Origin: Caulobacter sp.
GTDB taxonomy: Bacteria; Pseudomonadota; Alphaproteobacteria; Caulobacterales; Caulobacteraceae
Length of the DNA: 64,000 bases
Direction: 5' to 3'
NCBI RefSeq assembly: GCF_017744445.1
Contig: NZ_JAGIBH010000003.1
Span: forward strand, 248,001 to 312,000
Shown: positions 1 through 9,390 of the stretch, in pieces
How the letters are laid out: the number at the start of each line of letters is the position of its first letter
How positions within the stretch are numbered: the stretch's first letter is position 1
Notes under the pieces: generated by a model
The model's database searches: none
The model's input: the letters and a program-made list of their open reading frames with translations, nothing else
What the model was told of the DNA's origin: nothing
Made by a program: the position numbers and the translations under genes

Positions 1-1576
1 CTACACCCAGGACCAGGCCCGCGAGCTGGTCGCCTACGCCGCCGCCCGCAACATCACCGTGGTGCCCGAGATCGAGACCCCGGGCCACGCCCTGGCGCCG
101 ATCGTGGCCTACCCGCAGCTGGGCACGGCCGCGCCGGACGCCAGCCACATGGGCGACTGGGGCGTCTTCCCCTGGCTCTACAACACCGACGACGCCACCT
201 TCGCCTTCCTGGACGACGTGCTGACCGAGGTGATGGACATCTTCCCGTCGTCCTTCATCCACGTGGGCGGCGACGAGGCCACCAAGGAGCAGTGGCAGGC
301 CAGCCCCAAGATCCAGGCCAAGATCAAGGAGCTGGGCCTCAAGGACGAGCACGAGCTGCAAAGCTGGTTCATCCAGCGGGTCGGCAAGAGCCTGGACAAG
401 CGCGGTCGCCGCCTGATCGGCTGGGACGAGATCCTGGAAGGGGGCCTCGCGCCCAACGCCACCGTCATGTCCTGGCGCGGCATCGACGGCGCCATCGCCG
501 CCGCCAAGGCCGGCCACGACACGGTGCTATCGCCGCATCCGACCCTCTATCTCGACCATCGCCAGAGCGGCTCGTGGCAAGAGCCGACCGGCCGGGGCAA
601 GATCATCACCCTGAAGGACGTCTACGATTTCGACCCGGCCCCGGCCCAGCTGACCCCCGACGAGCGCAAGCACATCCTGGGCGTCCAGGCCAATGTCTGG
701 ACCGAGCACATGCAGACCGACGTCCGCATGCAGCAGATGGCCTTCCCGCGCGCCATCGCCCTGGCCGAGCGCGGCTGGACGCATGAGGCCGATATCAGCT
801 GGGACGACTTCGCCCGCCGCCTGCCGGCCGAGATGGCGCGGCTGAAGGTGCTTGGTGTCGTGGCCAACACCATCCCGTTCGAGCCCAGCCCCAAGCTGTC
901 GGCGGGCGAGGGCGGCAAGACCAAGCTGGACATCTCCGCGCCGCTGGGCGTGGGCGAGGTGCGCTACACCACCAACGGCAAGGCCCCGACGACGGCCTCG
1001 CCCGCCTATGCCGAACCTCTCGAGCTAGCGGCGGGCGCGACGGTCAAGGCCCGCACCTTCGTCGACGGCCAGGCCCTGGGCCGCGAGCGGGTCTACAAGG
1101 TCGATCCGGCCAGCCTGCAAACCCGTGTCAGTGGTCAGCTGAAGCGCTGCACCAGCCAGGTGCCGCTGTTGATGATCGACGACGCGCCGGCCGCCTTCGA
1201 CAAGCGGGCCATGTTCGACGTCGACATCTTCAACCCGTGCTGGATCTGGGAAGGCGTGGAGCTGCCCAAGGGCGCGCTGCTGACCGCCCGCATCGGCCAG
1301 ATCCCGTTCAACTTCCAGGTCGGCAAGGACCGCGACAAGATCCCGCTGCGCGCGCCCGCCACCCCCGGCGGCGAGCTGGAAGTGCGTCTTGGCTGCACGG
1401 GCGAGCGCATCGCCGCCATCCCGCTGGGCGACTCCGCGAAAAATCCGGCCCTGTCGACCGTCAGCGGCCGCTTGCCGGCGCGGGCCGGTAAGGTCGATCT
1501 TTGCCTCAGCTTCACGAGCAAGACGCTCGATCCGTTCTGGGTCCTCGAGCGCGTGACCGTGAAGCCCGCGAACTGA
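1..1576 (+). CDS. Beta-N-acetylhexosaminidase, GH20 (5' end outside window)
   Basis: C-terminal part of a family 20 glycoside hydrolase that removes terminal N-acetylhexosamine from chitin or peptidoglycan fragments. The reading frame is open from base 2, so the start lies upstream. Seen: the PEIETPGHA strand, the HVGGDEA motif whose Asp-Glu pair (bases 272-277) is the catalytic pair of GH20, and a WTE/RMQQMAFPR segment closing the barrel. After the barrel comes a chitobiase C-terminal type beta domain (YTTNGKAPT) and a further Cys-containing C-terminal region of about 150 residues. Eleven bases separate it from the PTS gene, so they are probably co-transcribed: periplasmic or surface hydrolysis feeding GlcNAc import. 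Substrate is inferred from context. Confidence 0.93.
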   Translation, partial: YTQDQARELVAYAAARNITVVPEIETPGHALAPIVAYPQLGTAAPDASHMGDWGVFPWLYNTDDATFAFLDDVLTEVMDIFPSSFIHVGGDEATKEQWQASPKIQAKIKELGLKDEHELQSWFIQRVGKSLDKRGRRLIGWDEILEGGLAPNATVMSWRGIDGAIAAAKAGHDTVLSPHPTLYLDHRQSGSWQEPTGRGKIITLKDVYDFDPAPAQLTPDERKHILGVQANVWTEHMQTDVRMQQMAFPRAIALAERGWTHEADISWDDFARRLPAEMARLKVLGVVANTIPFEPSPKLSAGEGGKTKLDISAPLGVGEVRYTTNGKAPTTASPAYAEPLELAAGATVKARTFVDGQALGRERVYKVDPASLQTRVSGQLKRCTSQVPLLMIDDAPAAFDKRAMFDVDIFNPCWIWEGVELPKGALLTARIGQIPFNFQVGKDRDKIPLRAPATPGGELEVRLGCTGERIAAIPLGDSAKNPALSTVSGRLPARAGKVDLCLSFTSKTLDPFWVLERVTVKPAN

Positions 1577-1587
1577 GAGTAGCTGCC

Positions 1588-4098
1588 GTGTCCAATCTGG
1601 TTCTTTCCGCCCCGATGAAGGGCTGGCTCGCGGCGTTGGACGAGACGCCGGACGCGGTGTTCGCCGAGCGCATGCTGGGCGACGGCCTGGCGATCGATCC
1701 GCTGGACTCGACCCTGCACGCGCCGTGCGACGCGGTGGTCACCACCGTGCACCGCGCCCGTCACGCCGTGACCCTGCGGGCCGCCAACGGCGTCGAGATC
1801 CTGATGCACGTCGGGCTAGAGACCGTGGCCCTGAACGGCGAGGGCTTCAGCGTCTTCGTCAAGGAAGGCCAGAGCGTGAAGGCCGGCGACAAGCTGCTGG
1901 GCTTCGACCTCGATTTGCTGGCGCAGCGGGCCCGCAGCCTGATCACCCCCGTGGTGATCACCAATCTGGACGCCTTCGAGATCGTGCGCCGCGACCAGGA
2001 TCGCGCCATCTCGGTGGGCGACTTCCTGATGGAGCTGTCACCGGTGGGCGGCGCGGTCGCGGCCAGCCAGGTGGCGGCCGGCGAGGTGGCGCGCGAGGTC
2101 GTCGTGCCGCTGATGCACGGCATTCACGCTCGTCCGGCCGCGCGCATCGCCGAGACCGCCCGCAAGTTCGTGGCCGAGGTCGCTCTGGTGGCGGTCAACC
2201 GCCGGGCCAGCGCCAAGAGTCCCGTGGGCGTGATGTCCCTGGCCGTCCGTCACGGCGACACGATCCAGGTCGTGGCCGCCGGCATGGACGCCGAGGCGGC
2301 CATTGAGGCGATCGCCGAGCTGATCGAAGGCGGCATGGGCGAGGGCGCTCCAGTCGTGGCCAAAAGCGCCGCGCCGGCTGTCGTGACGCCCGAGCCGACC
2401 GGTCCCGCCGAGCTGCCGCGCGACGGCGTGCTGAAGGGCGTGCTGGCCGCGCCGGGTCTGGCGATCGGCAAGGCCGTGCGCCTGGCCTCGTCCGACATCG
2501 TCGTGCGTGAAGCCGGCGAGGGCGTCGCCCACGAGGAAGCGGCCCTGGCCGCCGCCCTCGACAAGGTCCGCGCCCGCATCGAGGCCAATGCCGCCAAGGG
2601 CGACAAGGCCCGCAAGGCGATCCTGGGCGCGCACCTGGCGTTTCTGGAGGATCCGGAACTGTCGGCCGGAGCCCGTCGCCTGATCGGCGAGGGCAAGAGC
2701 GCCGGCTTTGCCTGGCGCAAGGCCGTCGGCGGCTATGTCGAGGCCCTGCGCGGACTGGGCGACCGCCGCCTGGCCGAGCGCGTCGACGACCTGGTGGATC
2801 TGGAGCGCCAGGTCCTCAAGGCCCTGGCCGGCGAGGAGGACGACACGACCGTCCTGCCGCCGGGCTCGATCCTGCTGGCCGACGAACTGCTGCCCTCGCA
2901 GCTGATGGGCGTGGATCCCGCCGCCGTGGCCGGCTTCGCCACCGCGCGTGGTGGCCCGACCTCGCACGTGGCCATCCTGGCCGCCGCCATGGGCATCCCG
3001 GCCCTGGTCGCCCTGGGCGGCGCGTTGCTGGGCGTGAAGGACGGCGCGGCCCTGATCCTGGACGCCGACAGTGGAAGCTTGCGGGTGGCCCCCGATGCTC
3101 CGGCCCTTGAAGCGGCCCAGACCGCCCTGGCTCAGCGCCAGGAGCGCCGCGCCGCCGCCAAGGCCGCCGCCCACGATCCGTGCGTGACAAAGGACGGCGT
3201 CCGCATCGAGGTCTTCGCCAACACCGGCTCGGTCAACGACGCCCTGGCCGCCGTGGCCAATGGCGCGGAAGGCTCGGGCCTGCTGCGCACCGAGTTCCTG
3301 TTCCTGGATCGCGAGACGCCCCCGGACGAGGACGAGCAGGCCCGCCAGTACCAGGCCATCGCTTCGGCCCTGGACGGCAAGCCGCTGATCATTCGCACGC
3401 TGGATGTCGGCGGCGACAAGGCCGCGCCGTACCTGCCGATCCCGGCCGAGGAGAACCCGGCCCTGGGCCTGCGCGGCGTGCGCGTGTCGCTGTGGCGGCC
3501 GCACCTGCTCAAGACCCAGTTGCGGGCCATCCTGCGCGTCAAGCCGCTGGGCCAGTGCAAGATCATGGTGCCGATGATCGGCAGCCTGGACGAGCTGCGC
3601 GCCGTCCGCGCCGTGCTGGACGAGGCCAAGCGCGAGATGGGCGTCGTCGAGCGCATTGAGCTGGGCGTGATGATCGAGACCCCGGCCGCCGCCGTCACCG
3701 CCGACCTGATCGCCGCCGAGGCCGACTTCCTGTCGATCGGCACCAACGACCTGACCCAGTACGTGCTGGCCATGGACCGCGGCAATCCGGAGCTGGCCGC
3801 TCGCATCGATGCCATGCACCCGGCCGTGCTGCGGATGATCGACCAGACCTGCAAGGGCGCGGCCAAGCATCATCGTTGGGTCGGCGTCTGCGGCGGCCTG
3901 GCCTCCGACGTCGCCGCCACCGCCATCCTGCTGGGCCTGGGCGTCACCGAGCTCTCCACCACGGCGTCGATCGCGCCCGAGGTGAAGGCCAAGGTGCGCG
4001 CCCTGTCCCTGGACGCCTGTCGCGACCTGGCGACTCAGGCCCTCAATCAGACTTCCCCCGAGGCCGTGCGCGCCTTGGTCAAAAGCTTCGGAGCCTGA
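1588..4098 (+). CDS. nagF: Phosphoenolpyruvate-protein phosphotransferase, EIIA-HPr-EI fusion
   Basis: 836-residue cytoplasmic PTS protein carrying three phosphocarrier modules. Order: EIIA-Glc type domain (about 1-150; active His74 in LMHVGLETV), HPr (about 168-260; His180 in GIHARPAA), and enzyme I (about 285-836; His460 in GGPTSHVAIL, PEP-binding GTNDLTQY, active-site Cys768 in VGVCGG). It passes phosphate from PEP to the membrane EIICB encoded next. The GTG start at 1588 was chosen because the EIIA fold begins there; the frame opens earlier, inside the preceding gene. The stop is 5 bases before the next ATG, so translation is probably coupled. The symbol follows the Pseudomonas NagF architecture and is inferred. 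Confidence 0.95.
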   Translation: MSNLVLSAPMKGWLAALDETPDAVFAERMLGDGLAIDPLDSTLHAPCDAVVTTVHRARHAVTLRAANGVEILMHVGLETVALNGEGFSVFVKEGQSVKAGDKLLGFDLDLLAQRARSLITPVVITNLDAFEIVRRDQDRAISVGDFLMELSPVGGAVAASQVAAGEVAREVVVPLMHGIHARPAARIAETARKFVAEVALVAVNRRASAKSPVGVMSLAVRHGDTIQVVAAGMDAEAAIEAIAELIEGGMGEGAPVVAKSAAPAVVTPEPTGPAELPRDGVLKGVLAAPGLAIGKAVRLASSDIVVREAGEGVAHEEAALAAALDKVRARIEANAAKGDKARKAILGAHLAFLEDPELSAGARRLIGEGKSAGFAWRKAVGGYVEALRGLGDRRLAERVDDLVDLERQVLKALAGEEDDTTVLPPGSILLADELLPSQLMGVDPAAVAGFATARGGPTSHVAILAAAMGIPALVALGGALLGVKDGAALILDADSGSLRVAPDAPALEAAQTALAQRQERRAAAKAAAHDPCVTKDGVRIEVFANTGSVNDALAAVANGAEGSGLLRTEFLFLDRETPPDEDEQARQYQAIASALDGKPLIIRTLDVGGDKAAPYLPIPAEENPALGLRGVRVSLWRPHLLKTQLRAILRVKPLGQCKIMVPMIGSLDELRAVRAVLDEAKREMGVVERIELGVMIETPAAAVTADLIAAEADFLSIGTNDLTQYVLAMDRGNPELAARIDAMHPAVLRMIDQTCKGAAKHHRWVGVCGGLASDVAATAILLGLGVTELSTTASIAPEVKAKVRALSLDACRDLATQALNQTSPEAVRALVKSFGA

Positions 4099-4103
4099 TC
4101 CCG

Positions 4104-5843
4104 ATGAAGTCTCCGCTCGAGATCCTCCAGCCCCTGGGCCGGGCCCTGATGCTGCCGATCGCGGTGCTGCCAGTGGCGGGCCTGCTGCTGCGCCTGGGCC
4201 AGCCGGACCTGCTGAACATCGGCTTCATCGCCGCCGCCGGCGACGCCATCTTCTCCAACCTCGGTTTGCTGTTCGCCATCGGCGTCGCCGTGGGCCTGGC
4301 CAAGGAGAACAACGGCGCGGCCGGCCTGGCCGGCGTCGTCTGTTTCCTGATCGCCAGCGAAGGGGCCAAGGCCCTGCTGCATGTGCCGGCCGACGTCACC
4401 GCGGGCCTGATCACCGCTCATGCGGACCTTGCCGGCGCGGCTTACAAGGCCAAGGCCCTGGCCAAGCTCAGCGTGCCGATCGGGATCATCTCGGGCGTGA
4501 TCGGCGGGCTGTTCTACAACCGCTTCTCGGGCTTCAAGCTGCCGGAGTACCTCGCCTTCTTCAGCGGCCGTCGTTTCGTGCCGATCATCTCAGGGTTCGC
4601 GGGCCTCCTGATGGCCGTGCTGATCGGCTTCGGCTACGACGGCATCAACGGCGCGGTCGACACCGCCAGCCGCGCGATCGTCGGTTCGGGCGAGGTGGGC
4701 CTGCTGGTCTACGGCTTCCTGAACCGCATCCTGATCGTCACGGGCCTGCACCATATCCTCAACAATATCGCCTGGTTCGTGGTCGGCGACTTCCACGGCG
4801 CGACGGGCGACCTGCGCCGCTTCTTCGCCGACGACCCCAGCGCTGGGGCGTTCATGAGCGGCTTCTTCCCGGTGATGATGTTCGGCCTGCCGGCCGCCTG
4901 CCTGGCCATGTACCACACGGCCAAGCCCGAGAAGCGCAAGGCCGTCGGCGGCATGCTGTTCTCGCTGGCCCTGACCTCGTTCCTGACCGGGGTGACCGAG
5001 CCGATCGAGTTCAGCTTCATGTTCCTGGCCCCGGCCCTCTACGCCGTGCACGCGGTGCTGACCGGCGTGGCCATGGCGGCCATGGACCTGATGCACATCA
5101 AGCTGGGCTTCACCTTCTCGGCGGGCCTGTTCGACTACGTCCTCAACTTCGGCAAGGCGACCAACCCGCTGCTGCTGATCCCGGTCGGCCTGGCCTACGC
5201 CGCCGTCTATTACGGCCTGTTCCGGTTCTTCATCCAGAAGTTCGACCTGAAGACCCCGGGCCGCGAGGCCGACGACGTCGCCTTGGCCGCTACGGTCTCG
5301 ACCGGCGGCGGACGCGGCGCCGACTTCGTCCAGGCCCTGGGCGGCGCGGCCAACCTGGCCAGCGTCGACGCCTGCACCACCCGCCTTCGCCTGATCGTCG
5401 CCGACCAGGGCGCGGTCAACGAGCCGGCGCTGAAGGCGCTGGGTGCGCGCGGCGTCGTGCGTCCCTCCGACAAGGCGCTGCAAGTCGTGCTCGGCCCGAT
5501 CGCCGACACCGTCGCCGGCGAGATCCGTGATGCGATGGGCGCTCCGGCTCCGGCCAAGCCCGTCACGACGACCAAGGCCGCGCCGTCGGTGCTGCCCACT
5601 ATCGAAGATGACCAGAAGGCCCAAGTGCTCGCCGCCGCCCTGGGGGGCGCGGGCAACCTCAAGGTCGTCGGCACCTGCTCCAGCCGCCTGCGGGTGGTCG
5701 TGAACGACGCGGCCGCCATCGACGAGAACGCCCTGAACGCCGCCGGCGTCCGTGGCGTGGTCCGCGTCGGCGAGCGCGCGGTGCACGTGGTGCTGGGTCC
5801 TTCCGCCGAGCGGGTCGGCGAGGCGATGCGCTGCCTTCTGTAG
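4104..5843 (+). CDS. nagE: PTS N-acetylglucosamine transporter, EIIC with two EIIB domains
   Basis: 579-residue membrane permease of the glucose/GlcNAc PTS family that imports and phosphorylates GlcNAc. Residues 1 to about 385 form the EIIC domain (hydrophobic helices; HHILNNIAWF and GVTEPIEFSFMF are typical sugar-site segments). Two EIIB domains follow: the first phospho-cysteine is Cys424 (VDACTTRLRL), the second Cys525 (VGTCSSRLRV). Most relatives have only one EIIB domain, so the duplication is unusual. No EIIA is attached; that function lies in the upstream fusion protein. ATG at 4104 lies 5 bases after the previous stop. The GlcNAc assignment rests on the family and the adjacent hexosaminidase. 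Confidence 0.93.
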   Translation: MKSPLEILQPLGRALMLPIAVLPVAGLLLRLGQPDLLNIGFIAAAGDAIFSNLGLLFAIGVAVGLAKENNGAAGLAGVVCFLIASEGAKALLHVPADVTAGLITAHADLAGAAYKAKALAKLSVPIGIISGVIGGLFYNRFSGFKLPEYLAFFSGRRFVPIISGFAGLLMAVLIGFGYDGINGAVDTASRAIVGSGEVGLLVYGFLNRILIVTGLHHILNNIAWFVVGDFHGATGDLRRFFADDPSAGAFMSGFFPVMMFGLPAACLAMYHTAKPEKRKAVGGMLFSLALTSFLTGVTEPIEFSFMFLAPALYAVHAVLTGVAMAAMDLMHIKLGFTFSAGLFDYVLNFGKATNPLLLIPVGLAYAAVYYGLFRFFIQKFDLKTPGREADDVALAATVSTGGGRGADFVQALGGAANLASVDACTTRLRLIVADQGAVNEPALKALGARGVVRPSDKALQVVLGPIADTVAGEIRDAMGAPAPAKPVTTTKAAPSVLPTIEDDQKAQVLAAALGGAGNLKVVGTCSSRLRVVVNDAAAIDENALNAAGVRGVVRVGERAVHVVLGPSAERVGEAMRCLL

Positions 5844-5877
5844 GGCTGCACCCGATAGAACACCCCGACTCCGACTA

Positions 5878-5957
5878 TCCCCGCGAAAGCGGGGATCCAA
5901 GCCGAGCTGACCGAGGGCGCACCTGATCCTCGGCTTGGGTCCCCGCTTTCGCGAGGA
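5878..5957. repeat. Palindromic repeat, family A copy 1
   Basis: Two arms (5878-5907 and 5928-5957), each containing a CCCCGC-GAAA-GCGGGG type hairpin followed by an ATCCAAGCCGAG-like stretch, in inverted orientation. It sits between the 3' end of nagE and the convergent response regulator and could act as a bidirectional terminator. The same arm sequences recur at 23093-23201 and 23562-23593. Confidence 0.85.
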
Positions 5958-5988
5958 CACTCGGATTTTGGGGGAGGGGAGTGGTTCC

Positions 5989-6372
5989 CTACCCCGCCAG
6001 CAGACCCCGGATCTTGGCGTTCAGCTGCTCGGGCGAGAACGGCTTCATCAGGTAGCCGTTGGCGCCCGCCTGCATGGCCATGACGATGCGGTCCAGGCGC
6101 CCTTCGCCGGTCAGCATCAGGATCGGGATGTCGGCGCATGCGGCGATCGACCGCAGGGTCCGAACCAGCTCGATGCCGTCGGTGGTGGGCAGGCGGACGT
6201 CGACGACGAACAGGGCCGGAAGAGCAGTCTGGACCTTGCCCAGCATGCGTTCCCCGGTCTCGAACAGTTCGACGGAATAGCCTTGCGGGGCCAGCGCTGT
6301 CTGGAGAAACGCCAGGATCAACGGGTCGTCATCGACGACGAAGATCGTAGGCGCGACGGCGACTGCCGGCAT
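5989..6372 (-). CDS. Single-domain response regulator (REC)
   Basis: 127-residue CheY-like receiver with no output domain. Acidic cluster Asp14-Asp16 (VVDDDP), predicted phospho-acceptor Asp58 (VVDVRLP), Thr88 and Lys110 (LMKPF) are all present, so it should be phosphorylatable. It is transcribed divergently from the hybrid kinase at 6538, with a 165-base gap, and is the likely partner of that kinase or its HPt domain. Such stand-alone receivers act as phosphate shuttles or sinks or bind target proteins; nothing here shows which. Confidence 0.9.
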   Translation of the reverse strand: MPAVAVAPTIFVVDDDPLILAFLQTALAPQGYSVELFETGERMLGKVQTALPALFVVDVRLPTTDGIELVRTLRSIAACADIPILMLTGEGRLDRIVMAMQAGANGYLMKPFSPEQLNAKIRGLLAG

Positions 6373-6537
6373 GGATCCATCCTGTCCACAGCGCTGGGAT
6401 GCAGCGTGATTCCAGCCTTGCCGCGCCGTGCAACGGGATCAAGAGGCCGCAGGTTGCATCAAGGCTAACCCGCCCTTCATGCTTTTGCGGGACGGATAGC
6501 GCCTGAGCCCGCGTCCGGGCGGGACAGAAAGTCCGTG

Positions 6538-9363
6538 ATGGCTATCGAGAACGACGAGACCGACGTCGCCCTGCTGCGCGCGCGCCTCGACCGCATGACC
6601 CGCCTGGCTTCGGCCCAGGCGGCGCTGGCGGAGGCCGGCCTCGACCTCGACGCCTTCATGCAGGCGATCGTCGAGCATCTGGCCGAGCTGACCGGCGCCA
6701 AGGGCGCGATCGTCGAGCTGGTCGACGGCGGCGACCTCGTCTACCGCGCCGCCACCGACAAGAGCCTGATCGGCATGCGCCTGAAGCAGGACGGCAGCTT
6801 TTCCGGCCTGTGTGTCGCCTCCGCCGAGGTTCTGATCTGCGCCGACGCCCTGACCGACGGCCGCGTCGATCGCGAGGCCTGCGTCCGCGTCGGCGTCGGC
6901 TCGATGGTCTGCGCGCCGCTGATGCATGCCGCCGACGCGCTGGGCGTTCTGAAGGTGTTCTCCGAGCACAAGAGCGCCTTCGACGACGAGGACATCGAGA
7001 TCCTGCGCGTGCTGGCCTCGCTGCTGGGCGCGGCCATGTCGCGCCAGTTGGCCTTCGAGCAGAACCAGCGCCTGCTGGCCGAGAAGACGGCGCAGGAGGA
7101 ACTGTTCGAGACCGCCTTCCACCACGCCCCGATCGGCATGGCCCTGGTCGGGCTGGACGGCCGCTTCCTGAAGCTGAACGCCCACTACTGCGGCATCATC
7201 GGCTACGACGTCGCCGAGGCCCTGGCGCTGGACTTCCAGGCCATCACCCATCCGGACGACCTGAACGCCGACCTCTCCCTGCTGAACCAATTGCTGGCCG
7301 GCCAGATCCCCGGCTACCAGATGGAGAAGCGCTACATCCGCCAGGACGGCGCGGTGATCCCGGTGCGGCTGTCGGTGTCGCTGGTGCGCGAGAACGACGG
7401 CGCGCCCAAGCACTTCATCGCCCAGATCCAGGACCTGACCGAGACGCGGGCCATCGAGAACCGCTACCGACTGATGGCCCAGAATGCGACCGACATCATC
7501 GTCACCAGCGACATGCAGGGCCTGGCGACCTTCGTCTCGCCGGCCTGCGAGGCGGTGACCGGCTATGCGCCGGAGGACATCGTCGGCAAGTCGTCTCTGC
7601 CGATCACCCATCCCGACGACCAGGTCCTGGTCAGCAACGCCTTCGGCCGCCTGATCGCCGGCCAGCCGGTCGACCGGGTGCGCTGGCGGGTGCTCCACAA
7701 GCGCTCCGGCGAGTGGATCTGGCTGGAGAGCAATCCCGTCCTGATCCGCGACGACACGACCGGCCGGCCAAGCGGCTATCTGGACGTGCTGCGCGACGTC
7801 ACCGCCCAGAAGGCCCAGGAAGACGCTCTGGCCCAGGCGCGGCTGAACGCCGAGACGGCCATGCGCTCCAAGGCCGACTTCCTGGCCAACATGTCCCACG
7901 AGCTGCGCACGCCGCTCAACAGCATCATCGGCTTCACGCGCCTGCTGACCGAGAGCCGCGACCTGTCGGCCGAGGACCAGCGCCGGGTCGAGTTGGCCCA
8001 CGGCGCCGGCCAGGCCCTGCACGCGGTGATCGACAACGTGCTGGACTTCTCCAAGCTGGAGGCCGCCGCCCTGGAGCTGCACAAGGCCCCGTTCGACCCG
8101 GCCGAACTGCTGCGCCAGACCGTGGCCATGCTGGAGCCGCAGGCGGCCGCCAAGGACCTGCGCCTGAAGACCATGATCGACACCGACGCCCCGGCCTGCG
8201 TGATCGGCGACGCCGGCCGCGTGCGCCAGGTGCTGCTGAACCTGCTGTCCAACGCCGTGAAGTTCACTTCCCGGGGCGGGGTCACCGCGACCTTGACCTG
8301 CCTGGGCGGCGACGCGGCCGCGCCGCGCCTGCGGGTCGAGATCGTCGACACCGGCTCGGGCATCGATGCGGCCAAGCAGGCCGGCGTCTTCAACCGTTTC
8401 GTCCAGGCCGGCTCGTCGGTCTCGGCCCACTATGGCGGCACGGGCCTGGGCCTGGCCATTTGGCGCCAGCTGGTCGAGCTGATGGGCGGCGAGATCGGCC
8501 TGCGCAGCGCGGCGGGCCAGGGCTCGACCTTCTGGTTCGAGCTGGCCTTGCCGGCCGGCGACGTCCAGACCGGGACCAAGACCGCCTCGGCCCCCGAGCC
8601 GCTGCGCCTGCCCGGCCGCCGCATCCTGGTGGTCGACGATGTCGAGCTGAACCGCGAACTGATGCTGGCCCTGCTCAGCAAATACGGCTGCGAGGTTGGC
8701 CTCGCCGAGGACGGCGCTCAGGCGATCGAGGCCCTGCGGGTCCTGCCCTTCGAGCTGGTGCTGATGGACTGCCAGATGCCGGTCATGGACGGCTTCGCGG
8801 CCACCCAGGCGATCCGGGCTTCGGGCGAGGCTTTCGCCGACATCCCGATCGTGGCCCTGACCGCCAGCGCCCAGCCCGAGCACCTGGCCCGTTGCGAGGC
8901 GGCCGGCATGAACGACCACCTGACCAAGCCGCTGAACCTGGCCGCGCTGGAGCGGGTGCTGGATATGGTCTTCAGGACGTCTCCGGAGCCCGTCCAGGCG
9001 CAACCTGAAACCGACGCCGGCGAGGAAGCCCGCCGCTATCTCGTCGAGTCGATGGGCGCCTCGGCCGTGCGCTCGCTGCTGGCCATCCTGGTGGCCCAGC
9101 TGGAGAACCGCTTCGCCCAGCGCGACTCCCAGACCGTGCGCGAGGACGCCCACGCCCTGGCCGGCTCGGCGGGCATGATGGGGTTCCTTGATCTGTCCAG
9201 GACCTGCCGCGAGCTGGAAGCGCTGATCGAGGGCGGCCGCGACCATGCCGCCGCTCTGGATTTGACACTGGGCCTCGTCTCGCGAACGATCGGCGTCGCC
9301 CGGCGTTGGGAAGCCGAGCTCGCCGTCGCCGAGGCCGCGCCTCGGCGTCAGATGATGCACTGA
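6538..9363 (+). CDS. Hybrid sensor histidine kinase (GAF-PAS-PAS-HisKA-HATPase-REC-HPt)
   Basis: About 941 residues, with no obvious membrane helix, so probably cytoplasmic. Domains in order: GAF (about 25-170), PAS (about 180-305; FHHAPIGMALVG), PAS (about 315-435), HisKA with His454 (MSHELRTPLN), HATPase_c (NLLSNAVKFT; GGTGLGLAI), receiver with Asp744 (LMDCQMPVMDG), and a C-terminal HPt with His872 (DAHALAGSAG). It therefore carries every step of a phosphorelay in one chain. ATG at 6538 was preferred; a GTG lies one codon upstream. A free receiver follows 27 bases downstream and another lies divergently upstream. The signal is unknown. Confidence 0.95.
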   Translation: MAIENDETDVALLRARLDRMTRLASAQAALAEAGLDLDAFMQAIVEHLAELTGAKGAIVELVDGGDLVYRAATDKSLIGMRLKQDGSFSGLCVASAEVLICADALTDGRVDREACVRVGVGSMVCAPLMHAADALGVLKVFSEHKSAFDDEDIEILRVLASLLGAAMSRQLAFEQNQRLLAEKTAQEELFETAFHHAPIGMALVGLDGRFLKLNAHYCGIIGYDVAEALALDFQAITHPDDLNADLSLLNQLLAGQIPGYQMEKRYIRQDGAVIPVRLSVSLVRENDGAPKHFIAQIQDLTETRAIENRYRLMAQNATDIIVTSDMQGLATFVSPACEAVTGYAPEDIVGKSSLPITHPDDQVLVSNAFGRLIAGQPVDRVRWRVLHKRSGEWIWLESNPVLIRDDTTGRPSGYLDVLRDVTAQKAQEDALAQARLNAETAMRSKADFLANMSHELRTPLNSIIGFTRLLTESRDLSAEDQRRVELAHGAGQALHAVIDNVLDFSKLEAAALELHKAPFDPAELLRQTVAMLEPQAAAKDLRLKTMIDTDAPACVIGDAGRVRQVLLNLLSNAVKFTSRGGVTATLTCLGGDAAAPRLRVEIVDTGSGIDAAKQAGVFNRFVQAGSSVSAHYGGTGLGLAIWRQLVELMGGEIGLRSAAGQGSTFWFELALPAGDVQTGTKTASAPEPLRLPGRRILVVDDVELNRELMLALLSKYGCEVGLAEDGAQAIEALRVLPFELVLMDCQMPVMDGFAATQAIRASGEAFADIPIVALTASAQPEHLARCEAAGMNDHLTKPLNLAALERVLDMVFRTSPEPVQAQPETDAGEEARRYLVESMGASAVRSLLAILVAQLENRFAQRDSQTVREDAHALAGSAGMMGFLDLSRTCRELEALIEGGRDHAAALDLTLGLVSRTIGVARRWEAELAVAEAAPRRQMMH

Positions 9364-9390
9364 GTAAGATAGACTGGGAGAGTTTCCGCC

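Noticed and set aside
2038..3873. Antisense frame in the EI part of the PTS fusion
   Set aside because: Typical antisense artefact in high-GC DNA; sense strand has intact enzyme I motifs.
6439..9360. Long open frame antisense to the hybrid kinase gene
   Set aside because: Composition is Gly/Gln/His/Arg-rich as expected for antisense of GC-rich codons, with no recognisable domain; the opposite strand encodes a complete kinase.
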